Assembly (NCBI RefSeq): GCF_029962835.1
Contig: NC_080577.1
Location: 620,001-684,000 of the forward strand
DNA from: Magnolia sinica
Lineage: Eukaryota > Streptophyta > Magnoliopsida > Magnoliales > Magnoliaceae
Length of the DNA: 64,000 nt
Direction: 5' to 3'
Shown: one piece after another, positions 22,975 to 34,415 of the stretch
Layout of the letters: each line of letters opens with the position of its first letter
Numbering within the stretch: the stretch's first letter is position 1
Program-made: the position numbers and the translations under genes
The notes under the pieces: model-generated
The model's database searches: none
The model's input: the letters and a program-made list of their open reading frames with translations, nothing else
What the model was told of the DNA's origin: nothing

Positions 22975-24120
22975 CACAAGAGAGATGTCAAGACCTATAT
23001 GAGTGAGATGTGGCCATGTAGAAAAGATAAGAAACCCATGATTATGTAAGATCCATGTGAGTTACGCATATATGCTTCAGTTTGATTTAGAGGTAAATGT
23101 GTAATAGTTTTTGTTCACACTTGTTTGGAGTAAAGGTTGGAATGGAGGTGGATTTTCACCTGGAAAACCAGACAAAAGTCAACCTCATCCAAGTTAAATC
23201 TTTATGGGCCAACGATGATATGTGTTATATCCGTGACGTTTATTTATTTGCCGAAAAATAAGATAAATCCAAAGCTCAAGTAAATCACACACCAGAAAAT
23301 ACAGGAGACTGAATGCCTATCATTTAAAACTTCTTAAAGGTTACAAAAGTATTAGATCTGACTAATAAAATGATCTTATAAAATGAGTGGACAGGGCAGT
23401 GTAGATAAAATACATAAATCATAGTGGGACAACAAAGTCTGCCACGTTTAGCATCTTACATCTTACCCTAATTGAAATTTAATTTTTCATCACAAGTAAT
23501 AAATATTAAATTCAATCAAATTCACAATAATTAAGTTTAGCTTGAATAATCCATAGGGTTTCTTATAATTTTAGTATCTTAATTCACGCGGGCTTCTTAC
23601 CATAAAACGATGGGCAAATGCAGGACAGCAGCAGTTACTATTATGCAAAACTGACGGTGAATAAATAACCTTCACATGTAGGCTTTAAATTTCAAAAGAA
23701 GGAGATTCTCGTCAGATTCGTAGCCTCATAAAGCCGCGTCGGCTTGCTGACTTGGACTGGCCCCTGATACACGTCGGCATGATTGTGCATGCCACGCCAG
23801 AAGGGATGGTGGGAGATTTTATCCCCTAGCGGATTGGCCGACACAAGGCTACTGTGGGGACTCTTGACAGCTGGACAGCATCAAGTGATGAACGGACCGA
23901 TGGAAGTAGAGGTTCATATCTGAGATGCTCTCTCGCTCAAAAAATTTTAAAAAAAAAAGATGTGCGGACAAACGAGACGAGGACAGGATTTTGTGATGTG
24001 TACTGCTGATGCCGAAAGGGTACAGATGGTACTCATGCAAGTGGGCTGGAAGCTACCGTGGAAACCGAATGCGTGGTGTGCCACATACCACTTACTTCCA
24101 TAGTGTGTTGACGTCATCAA
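22975..24120. other. Intergenic, no gene seen
   Basis: Unassigned sequence with scraps of dispersed repeats. No convincing reading frame. Confidence 0.3.
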
Positions 24121-24124
24121 GTTC

Positions 24125-24560
24125 TATGGTCCACCATAATGTATGTGTCGTATCTACACCGTCCATCTATTTTATAAGATGATTTTAAGGTATGATACTA
24201 AAAATGAGACAAATAAGAAGCTCAAAAGGAGAAAATCAAAGAAAGCAGTCGGTATTGAACATCTACCATTGAAAACTTTTTGGTGGCCATGGAAGTTCTG
24301 GATCAATCCAGTATCTGTTGGTATTTTTTTTCCTTCATCGAGTTCTGTGTGGCCTCCTTAACAGGTTTGACAAATAAACATCATGGTGGGCCCTATGAAA
24401 TTTTCATCCGTATGAATCATTGTCTCCACTGATTTATGTGGTGTGGTCCATTTGACCCTTGAATATGTCTCATTCTTGGTTTCATTCACTAAAATGACTA
24501 CAATAAATGAATAGACGGTGTGGATATAACAAATACATCATGGTTGAATCCACATAACGT
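24125..24560. mobile_element. CCGTCCATCC element, fullest copy (MULE/MITE-like)
   Basis: The left end reads GGTCCACCATAATGTATGTG then CTACACCGTCCATCTATTTT. The right end has the inverse, ATGAATAGACGGTGTGGATA, ACATCATGGTTG. The element of about 430 bp thus has long terminal inverted repeats around a non-coding middle (GGCCATGGAAGTTCTGGATC; AACATCATGGTGGGCCC; GTGGTGTGGTCCATTTGA). The flanks TTGACGTCATCAA and GTGACATCAAC may be a degraded long target duplication, which would fit a Mutator-like origin. Confidence 0.55.
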
Positions 24561-24564
24561 CGTG

Positions 24565-25750
24565 ACATCAACACACCACCGAGGGAGGACGGTCGATGTA
24601 CACCACGCAATCCGCTTGCAGCGTGGGAATCCATTATTGTCCATTTCCTCTCAAAGGAAAATGACGGAAGTGCCCTTTATTATTTTTTATTTTTAATTTT
24701 AATTTTCGAGTACTCGCGAGTATCATGTTTGATGGGAAGTGGTGGTATTGGCCTTGAATATCCAGCGGACCGGAAATAATCTACAGCGTCTATTTCATTC
24801 AATGGATACCGCCATGCTTTAGATGTAAATCCACTCGGTCGATCAGGTGAGAATTATTATTTGGATTAGGAGGCTGATTTATCTATTTTCACTTTATCCT
24901 TATCAGTTTCACCTGATCAAGATATACATCATGTTATGTTAGCCCACACACAAACTTACCAATGTTTAAGGTGGCGTGGCCCACCTTAGTTATTGATCTC
25001 GTACTGAAATTGATTGTAGAGGTCGATGAATTGAGTGGACTTTGCATGTACAACATGCTAGGCCCTGCAAACTTGGATAAAGCAGGTGTTGCAAAGGATT
25101 CTGACCCATGTCTAGCTATTACTATTGATGGACATCATCGCCGTCCAATCAAAACTGTACTCGATTGGAGCAATTCTCAGGACAGGCTTCGTTTGCAGGA
25201 TGTCGGGATTCGGAATGACCTTCATATATTCATATAGGTGTTTCCACAAATGGGACCCATAGTAGTAGGAGATGAGCTGATAATTGTATCTGCTATAATG
25301 TGTATAGGACCCACAATGCTACGTACTCTGCTATAATGTGTAGGACCGACAATGCTTCATACTATCCAATCCCAGCCCCAACAAGCTAACCCAAGTCCCA
25401 CCCATGTAAATAATACTAAAAATAATAAATACCAGTAAAATGAAGCGTTACCATGCACAGTTCCTATCACACTTTATGTGGCCATGACCAGTTCGGTCCC
25501 ACACATGATCATTTACACCATGTGTTAAAAAAAAATTGAAGACATTTCATATTAGATAAGTTAAATAATATATATATGATTACACTTCAAGTTAATCATA
25601 CATTTCATAACATTAGTATATACATAATACGAAATGTCAAAACAAAATCCCATTTCAAATGACTCATCCAAGCATTAATTTTAATTAACTGGTTGATTGT
25701 AGCTCACATATAAGCCTCATCATTAACACACACACAATACATATTAGAAA
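24565..25750. other. Intergenic, unassigned
   Basis: Contains a 91-codon frame at 24962-25237 without recognised domains, and a short duplication (CTGCTATAATGTGTA-GGACC near 25290 and 25330). No gene is called. Confidence 0.3.
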
Positions 25751-25754
25751 TAAA

Positions 25755-25935
25755 TAGGCCAGGGTAGATTTGGCTAGGCCGTGGTAGCCCAAGCTCCACC
25801 CAAAATTATTCAGGCTTTTGTATTTTTAGGCCTAGGCCTCTACGTTGGGCTTAAAAAGAATATCCAAACCTAGCCCAAAAAAACTGTCCAGCCTAAAAGC
25901 CCATGGGGTGGCCCAGATCATGACAGCCCTAGCTA
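25755..25935. mobile_element. Small hAT-like non-autonomous fragment
   Basis: Rich in GGCC/GGGC words (GGCCTAGGCCTCTACG, TAAAAGCCCATGGGG) and ends in ATGACAGCCCTAG. Related scraps (GGGCTGTCAATGG, GGGGTGGCAATGGG) occur at about 57206-57460. Such GGGCTGTCAAT pieces are common plant hAT-type repeats; the matching left end is unclear. Confidence 0.3.
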
Positions 25936-26539
25936 TGTGCTGCTGGCTGCTGCCTTAGGGGGCACGGTATGAGACTTATGCTGAACATAGATCATTATCA
26001 TTCAATCACATAACTAAATATGAACCGTTGAAAAGAAAATTTCCAAGGCTCAAATTCTCAACTCCAAAAATCAGTGGTCATGCTCATCGTTTCAACATGA
26101 TGATCAAGCCAAGTAATCGTCAGACCAATATCTCTGCACGTGGACCCTCATGAGCCATACATGCCGGTGAACTGGCAAAAACGAACCCCTCGAGCCCTGA
26201 CAAATTCATGGTAGGGCCTTCATTGTGGTGAGGGAAAGGCTCATGCTAGCTAGTTTGGCTAATATTGATAGTACAACTATATATTTCAGTCTACATGTGG
26301 TGTGTCGGACCTTAGCTTTTGTCCAATTCAACCGTTCACTGGAAAAAGGATTCTGATGCCACCACATAGCCGAATCTTCTACAACAGCCATTTTACGCTG
26401 CCAGTAGACATGTCATATTGTACGTAAGAAATCCACTCGTCCATCAGGTAACAACCTTTATTTTCACCGTACATACAAATGATCACACTCGTAAAATTAA
26501 TATAAGCTACACTTATGGGAACAATTTAAAATTGCACCT

Positions 26540-26830
26540 AAAACCTCTAATTTCACACTATGTGGCCCACTTTAGTTGTGTTTTGGATTATATTTACTGT
26601 ATCTTCCCGTAATCTTTGTGAGCTAAACCTGATGAATTGGTTAGATGAAATATAAGCATCATGGTGACCCCACAAAAAAAAACTGATGGTTGGTGTTGCA
26701 TCCCCATTGTTCCCTATGGTGTGACGCACTTGAGTTGTGGATGTGGCTAATTTTTGTTACTAAAGATTATCATTGAGAAGCGCAACTGATGGAGCGAATG
26801 GATGCCACACAAACAACATAGTGGGCGCAC
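26540..26830. repeat. Partial CCGTCCATCC element copy
   Basis: Contains CATGGTGACCCCACA, CCCTATGGTGTGACGCACTT and GAGTTGTGGATGTGGC in family order, but strongly diverged. Confidence 0.35.
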
Positions 26831-26859
26831 AGAGCTTGAGTATCTTACAGTACAGCACA

Positions 26860-27640
26860 CAAAACGTACGGGAGGTGCATAGGATTGTCGTCCAACTAAA
26901 AGGGGTCTGAAGGCTCATAACCAGCTATTTCTTTTTCATGAGTTGAAATTATGCAGAGGTGTTTCTCAACCAATAATAATGATTTGTTACTTTTCAAAAA
27001 AAAAAAAAAAAACAAGAAGATAAAAGTGTTTAGCTAGTGACGTCAAAGCTATGTGGGCCCACTGATGTAGGACGTGGTATACATACATTCCTAGCATGGT
27101 TGGACCAAAAGCAGAAAAAAGGAAATGTTAATTTCTCAATCAATAATAATGATTTGCGTAGGGCATGATGTAATTGGGCCGAAAATATGTTGGATCAAAG
27201 AGATTTAATTTGGATGAGAAATTGTCGTTTTAAAGTGTTAAACATAAATTAGCTCTAACGTTTAATCCAAACATCATTATTTTATTATTTTTAGAATTTT
27301 AAACTTTCATCTTTTTTGAAAATTACTTGTAATTACTCTTTAGAAAAAAATTATCTGAAATTTTTATTTTTAAAAATTAGGTTTTAAAAGTGTTTTGATA
27401 AAATTAAAACTTTTATTAGGAGTCCGAATTTTGCTATTTTTGATAATTATAAATTTCAGTTTATTTCTTTTTTCTTTTTATTAACGGTGTAATAAAAAAA
27501 TTAGACATTAATAAATATTATTCAATAAAAAGATATTTAAATTTTATCTCTTTTTTTATTTTGGATTCAAGAAATTATCATGTAGATTCAATGCCCTTTA
27601 TCACTTGAGGAAGACATATGTTTCTATTAGTTTTTCACAC
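26860..27640. other. AT-rich intergenic sequence
   Basis: A 25-base word around CAATAATAATGATTTG appears twice (about 26970 and 27140). No gene is seen. Confidence 0.3.
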
Positions 27641-28015
27641 CCTTCCTTACATCACCCATCATGTTGTATGTGTTTTATTCATGCCGTACTGCTATTTTGT
27701 GAGCTTAGTTTATGGCATGAGCCAAGAAATGAGGAAAATCCAAATACGATGTGAACCACACCACACGTATAAAATGTGGATTGAATGTCCACCATTAAAA
27801 ACTTCTTAGGACTCATTTTAATGCTTATTTAAAGTACTACCTGCTGATAAGGTCATGCAAATCCTGTAAGAATGAAAAATACGTATTAGCTAGTCTGTGA
27901 CCTCCAAAAAGTTTTCAACGTGAGAATTCAATCCCCATTGTTTCCTGTTTCCGTGGTGTACGTAGTCCACCCGAGATCTGGATCTACCTCATTTTAAGGC
28001 ACATGCCATCAAAGG
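27640..28015. repeat. CCGTCCATCC element copy
   Basis: Landmarks in order: TTTTATTCATGCCGTA, GGCATGAGCCAAGAAATGAG, CACCATTAAAAACTTCTTAG, TGACCTCCAAAAAGTTTTCA and GATCTGGATCTACCTCATTT. Diverged but nearly full length. Confidence 0.5.
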
Positions 28016-28439
28016 AGCTGCCGAAATGGTGGACAAAATACAGATATCGGCCAGAGAGCTTTCGCACCAGCTATCTTGTCCCGTGTCCCAGCCCAGGGTC
28101 GGGGGAGTGGTTGAGGGTCTTCAGGCTCCATTTGACGAGATTAAAGAGAATGGTGTACGGTTGATACACTCACGCTCAGAATCATATAACTTCTCATGTA
28201 CCGGTGCAAGGTGTCGTTCCTACTGATAAAGTTATTTGATACTCTAGCTGTGGACGATGCATGATAGACAGGCACTTGGAAATAGTACACGTGGCATATA
28301 TTAACTCAATTTAGACTGAGTAGATCACTCTTTAGTTGAAAAGACGACTGGACTAACACTAAAGTGACTGACTTTACGTGTAAAATATCAATCCCATCCA
28401 TCAGGCACGATACCTCTCGTTTTCTTCCAAAAGCAGGCT

Positions 28440-28690
28440 GATTCAACACCTGGGTGGGCCACTCCACAGGAATTTATACCTAACCCTCAAGTTAACGTAT
28501 TATGGCCCACCTGAGTTTTGGAATAGCTTAGGCCTGAGAGGATGCTTCGATCCTGATGGGATTAGTTAGACAAGTGGATGGAATGTAAAAGGAATTGTGG
28601 GCCATAAACAAAATCAACAGTGGGCGTTCCCATACAAACTGTTTCCTATGGTGTGGCCTACATGAGTTTCACAATATAAATAAATGCAGC
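28440..28690. repeat. Partial CCGTCCATCC element copy
   Basis: Contains GGCCCACCTGAGTTTTGG and GTTTCCTATGGTGTGGCC. Fragmentary. Confidence 0.35.
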
Positions 28691-28699
28691 TTACTTGAT

Positions 28700-31600
28700 G
28701 AAGGGGTGGGTTGGATCTAATGAAAGTTTAACCCAGGTCAGGTCATATTAGCTATGCTGGTACCTAAAATAACTGAATAAGGTAAGCTTTCGGTTTAGGA
28801 TGTTACGATATGGAGTTTAGAAAACTATTTTAATAAAATATATTTAAATTGAGAATAAGAGAAAATATATTAATTTATAGAAGTTAAGGCGTGACGTGAG
28901 TCATTCGACTTGAAATAGAATTTGCTTCTATTGAACAGCATCCCAAGTGCAACAGGTTTTCAGAGCAATCGACTTTCAAGATACAAGGACTATGACCCGG
29001 TCTTAGCCGTGCACTCACTGTACACAAGCTCGATCTACTTGTAGTCTTAACCCGAATTAGAAAACACTTAAAACAAACTTTTTCTTACTAATTTAAGAAA
29101 GATGCATGAGAAAATGTTTATTTATAGACTTTGTAAAAACACTCTTAAAAGTGTAGAGACACCCTTTCAAGAAGAATTATGACTATTGGATTTAAATTCA
29201 ATTGGTGTAACTATTAAGATTAAAAAGACATAACTTTTCAAAATAAAATATAAAAGGATGTAATCTTTTAAACTTAAATGAAAATATATATTTATAAGGC
29301 ACATACGCACTTATGGCCACAATCATGGCCGTACCAATAAATATTTTGAAACACTAAATTATTTTAAATAATTTAAAATACAACATGGGATGCGTCTGAT
29401 GGCCAATATTTGAACGGTTCCATTTGGATTGACTTGTGGGCATTTTCTATATTTGTCATGCCCGCGTATCATCCGTCACACACGGCCAGAGTATCAAAGT
29501 TTCTCTTCCTCTTCAAAATAAACAGAGTCCTCCGTGTCCTTATGTACCGTCGCACATGGACGACGTGGATGACATTTGTTATCTTTCCTACTAAGAAAAA
29601 GAAACATGTACGCCTTATGGAATCCAGTTGATATGCGTCTTGAAACAAGCCCACCATCGATTATAGTTCGATGGGACCTACTTCAGCCACGATCAGATAA
29701 TCAATACATTCTCTCTGCTTGAATCAATGCGGAAGGGCCATTGCCAAGAAAACAGAAGCTAAGCTGACGATCCTGTAAATTCATTGATGGCATTAAAATG
29801 GACCGTTGAATATCAAATCTCAATGATGCACACTCATTGTGAAAAATCTATGGTCAGGATCACCATTTCAAGATAATTTCAGGAACATATACAGTCCGAG
29901 TAATTGTTGAGTGGACAGCCAGTTCCTATCATATGGATGCAGCTGTATACGGGGCTCATCCGATTCAACACGCTCGATGTACATGAACCCAACCTTCCGC
30001 ATACCTACCTTTCTTCTTCTTTTCTTTTTTAACTTTTTGGAGAGCCAGAACCTAGTTTTACTAGCCCCACGTGCACCTTTCTATGAAAGGATACAGGTGG
30101 CAAAATGACATGTGGGAATACCGATCAGGTGGTATTCACTCACCTCACGCAGGCCATCCAATTATCAAGACAATCTAAGTCAGTTCAGTGTTTCGGTGAC
30201 GGTGTGGCCTACCTGATATTTGAAGGTCATGATGGGTTTTCTCCCAATGATTTTGATAAACCAAAGGGCATTTCGCCTGAGAATTTAATAGCCTAGCTTC
30301 ATATTTTATATGTGGTTATGTGTTGAAATTGGTGTTTTCGATCTAGTGAAAAATTAAAGAGTTCGATTAATTGACTCTAGCTTTAATTAATCGAATAAAT
30401 TCTGATTTTTTCAATTAATTATTGGAATAATTTAAGGCATATTTGATTAATTGAACATGAAAGCTTAATTGATCTAAATAAATTTGAAATATCATATTAA
30501 CTCTCTAGATACTTTGAATATGTTTGATTGATCAAATAATACTCAATCAATATCAATGGATCAATGGTTAAATTGATGGTGCACATAGTTTATACGTTAG
30601 TACATCATTTTGTTTTTAATTTCAAATCTGATATTAAATAAACGGTGTAACATGGGATTAAAATATTAAAAACTTGTTCTCAAGAAGAATTAGAGTTTTG
30701 AAAAGGTTTTTATCAAATTTTTATTTGTAAGCTGTTCTCCTTATAATTTATTTCCATGGTACAAATTACTTATCAATGTGTGCCGTGGTTTTTTCAGACA
30801 ATTTTTTCCATATAAATTCTGTACTTTCTATGGTTGCTTTATTTGCATTTATCACCACGGTTTCCTATGGTGTGGTTCACTTGAAATTTAGATCAACTTA
30901 ATTTTTTAGACCACGTCCACAAATAAGCTGAAAAAACGGATGGGCATGTGAGGGTCGGCAACACCGAATCTGCTCCAATTGATATAGTGATACTGGCCTC
31001 CCATAATGGGCATATCTTTGTCCAACTCATATTTCATTATATCCGTCCATTAGATGTCAACCAATAGGCTAGTTAAGATATCTGTTCAGTGAAATCTTTT
31101 AGTTAGTTGACTCATATGGGGAGGATCCACATTTTGGACCGTCTAATTCCCGTTACATGTAAGCCACATGTCCAAATCTGTGAGCGTATGCTTATGTATG
31201 CCATCAAATGAATTTAAAATATTTAATTTTTTTAAAAAAATAGATAAATAAAAAAAAATCAACCCTTACATAATAAGACAGTTCTAAGCACACATGCGTG
31301 TGCAAATCTACTAATATACAGATGGGCACATGTGCGAGCGTGATAATCAGGTGCGATATCCAATCATCTGTACCATGATTCCAAAGGTGCTGATGTTCTG
31401 TCCTGAAAATAAGTGTAGTCCGTTCAGCGTGTGAGCCACACTGTCAGAGATGGTTCGAAGTCCAGAAAAGAAAAACATTAAGTAAAAAGTATTTTTCATC
31501 CATATATTTGTTTTGTAAACTAGGATCCGCTTGAATATTGGACTAACCCGATTCTTGGGTGAGACCGTATGTCAGTGTGACAGGCTGGCAAATATGTGGC

Positions 31601-32600
31601 GTGTGTTATATAACAGCCTTGTATAGGCATGTGGACTTGCCAAAGGTTATACAAACAGAATAAAAATAAAAAGCAAAGCTTGCGTATTGAGAGCAGGTAG
31701 TGGTTATCAGGCTGATAAGGGAATCTGAGCCTCTTCTTATAATGATGAGTGAGATGGGATATCTCCACTAACCTTGGGTGTGCGATGATTCGTTGACTAC
31801 ACGCAAAATCTCTCTCTCTCCCTCCCTCCCTCTAATACATCTGGACTTGTTGCAATGTGATAACATGGGATTTTAGTCATTGGAATAGGGTGTTTTTCAA
31901 TGACCCACACCATTTATTGGGTAGGTCTCCCCTCGGTTGGAAGAAACCTGAAATTTTTATTTGATTCAGTATTTCAACCTTTTAACTACACAAAGGTTAT
32001 TATGATTGTTCATATTTAAAACAAAGGACCTAAGTCACAAATGGTTGAAATAATTCAATTTAAGATATTTTAATTGTTGCATATCCACCACATAAGTTGA
32101 GACTCGTCCTATAAACGGGTTGGATCATTGGAAGATGATCCAGATTCAAAGGCTAAATTCTAAGAATAGTACATTGAAATGCGCGGAGATGCATTAGAGC
32201 AAACCCTTCCATGGAATGCCTTTATTTCACATATTTATGTGGGTTACACGCATTGCCACTACACCTCTAAATGCACTTTCATTTTAGAATTTAAGACTTT
32301 CCCCAGCTCACCCATCCTAACTTTCTCCACTTCATTGAAAAAAAAGAAAAAAGAGTGGGCCCTACATTCCCAAAGTCATCGGGGATTTCATTTCTAATGC
32401 TTTCCCCACTATTAATTAGGGAACCACTAAGCATCTTAAGACAAACTCTTGCTTAATACCCTTTTTTTTAATATATATTTGGAGGACATCAGATCACCAT
32501 TCAATTGATTTATGATGAACTTTTGGACACATATCAGTAGGCACCATGGACTGCTATATACAGTATCCGACCATGTAACAACGGAGGGAGAGCTTATGCA
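28700..32600. other. Intergenic, no gene seen
   Basis: AT-rich with scraps of the CCGTCCATCC repeat (for example CCTATGGTGTGGTTCACTTG near 30865) and a (TC)n run near 31810-31833. The short frames at 29410, 29911 and 30105 have no recognised domains. Confidence 0.35.
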
Positions 32601-32619
32601 ATTTGTTGTACGTGTACCT

Positions 32620-34233
32620 TGTAGACACCTCACCCAAGCTAACATCTTGAGAAAACTAAGACAATCTGGGAGTCATGATCATAACCTAAATAAAACCCTG
32701 ATCTGAACCAAACCCTAATCCGAACCAAACCCTAATCCCAACCTAAACCCTAACCTTAGCCTAACCACAACCTAAACCCTAACCCTAGCCAAGACCCTGA
32801 TTCAAACCCTAATCAAATCTAAGTCATCACAAGCCATCATTTAAGCCAAAGCATACCTAAACCTTCACCCACAATTAACCATTTCTCGGGCCATTTTCGG
32901 GTAATAATCGAGCCAATCTTGAGCCATTTTCAAACCAAATATCCAAAACGGACTTTATTCCGCTCTCAGGATCTAAAAAAAGGACCCACCGGCTAAATTT
33001 CAAGAGAAATTGTATCCGAGAGGTAGTTTGACTACCACCGGCGGTAGTCAAACTACCGCTTCCTCTCAAAAAACGTGTGTGGAGCCAACCACACGAGTTT
33101 CGGACCAAACCCAGCCCGAACGGTAGTTGGACTACCGCCGGCGGTAGTTGGACTATCGCACGTGTGTGTCATCCGAGCAACAGCTGTCGCTTAGCCCAAA
33201 AGTCAACTTTCCTTTAAATTTACCCCTCTAGGCTTTACTATTTACCATTTTACCAACCCTAAGAGCCAATGAGAATGCGCCACGTGGCACTTCTCTCTCC
33301 TCAACTACTCACAAGCTGCCATGTCATCCCTTTAACCCTTACCTACCTACCATTTACCAAAGGACCATTGGAGAAGGCTATAAATAGCCCTCTCCTCCTC
33401 TCATTTTAACAATAACAACAACTTCTCATTTCCAAAGCTGAGAGAGAGAGAGAGGGAGGGAGGGAGGAAGAGAGTGAGGGTGAGGATGAGCTCCCAAGCC
33501 TCCAAGTCCAGATTTTTCAGTTATCCCCTTAGCCTACTCCCTACCTTCCTAACCATCCAAATCCCTAAGTCTAACCCGGATTGATCATGGCTCAGTCCAT
33601 GTCTTAGCCTATTCAAAATCAAGCCAAAGATCCATTCATTTTATATACAAGCATTCATCATGACATCTATTCCCTTCTCAACCCCCCTGCTTTTCTAGAT
33701 CTCTAGTGAACATATGCTCTGTGACTTGTCGTACCTCGGATCCTGTCACATCAGAAATTTCTAGTAATCTAGTCCATTTTTCCTTACCTTTTTGCATAAG
33801 CATCATTACATCTGCCTTCTAAACACGTTGTTGGATGTATGCTCTGTGGCTTGCCGAAATCTCGAATCTTACCGCATTAGAAATCCACGTGTGCCTAGTC
33901 CTACCTCGACCGCATCATTCATCCCTTGAGATTTTCGTACCACACTAAATAGAGACCTTACATTTGTATGGATAGAGAGGGTACCTAATACCTTCCCTTT
34001 TTGTAAACGAGATCACTTACCCGGAATCTCGGATCGTAGATCAGGAGTCAATTTAAGGTAGAAGAGTTTTCGGATTTCTCCAACCTTACATATTCCGTGG
34101 GTTCTAGCTGACTACAAGATTTTGAGATTAATTGGTTAGTGGCGACTTCAACATTCACAAATCAGCCTAATCACCCCCACCACCACAAACATAACATACA
34201 AATCAGCGTGGGCGCCGATTTTCAGTGTCTACA
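32620..34233 (+). repeat. Left (5') LTR of the Gypsy element
   Basis: It is 1614 bp long. It carries degenerate telomere-like CCCTAA words (32690-32815), an inverted repeat (33022-33057), a second hairpin pair (33121-33158), a TATA box CTATAAATAG (33378-33387) and a GA-rich leader (about 33440-33480). The TATA box marks the start of transcription of the element. Confidence 0.9.
33378..33387 (+). promoter_or_regulatory. TATA box of the Gypsy LTR promoter
   Basis: CTATAAATAG lies before a CT-rich then GA-rich leader. The same box is conserved in the right LTR at 42254-42263. Confidence 0.7.
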
Positions 34234-34236
34234 GAA

Positions 34237-34254
34237 TGGCGACTCTGCTGGGGA
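34237..34254 (+). other. Primer-binding site of the Gypsy element
   Basis: TGGCGACTCTGCTGGGGA starts three bases after the left LTR, the usual place for a tRNA primer site, and begins with TGG as expected for the tRNA CCA end. I did not assign the tRNA. Confidence 0.7.
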
Positions 34255-34415
34255 TATGCTAGAGTATACTAGCTGAGACTCGACTCAAAAACGTGTGGTA
34301 TTCCAATCTCAAGGGACATTCATCATTGTATTCACAAAAATTAAAAAAAAAACATCTTTGGCTTACACTTGTCTAGGCATCAATCCTAGCCACGACCATT
34401 CAATCCCATGCAGCT

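Noticed and set aside
24962-25237. 91-codon plus-strand frame
   Set aside because: No recognisable family, promoter or splice context; flanked by repeat scraps.
32690-32815. Possible interstitial telomere (CCCTAA-like words), also at 41625-41745
   Set aside because: Both tracts are degenerate and lie at the same place in the two LTRs of one retrotransposon, so they are part of the LTR and not a chromosome-end relic.
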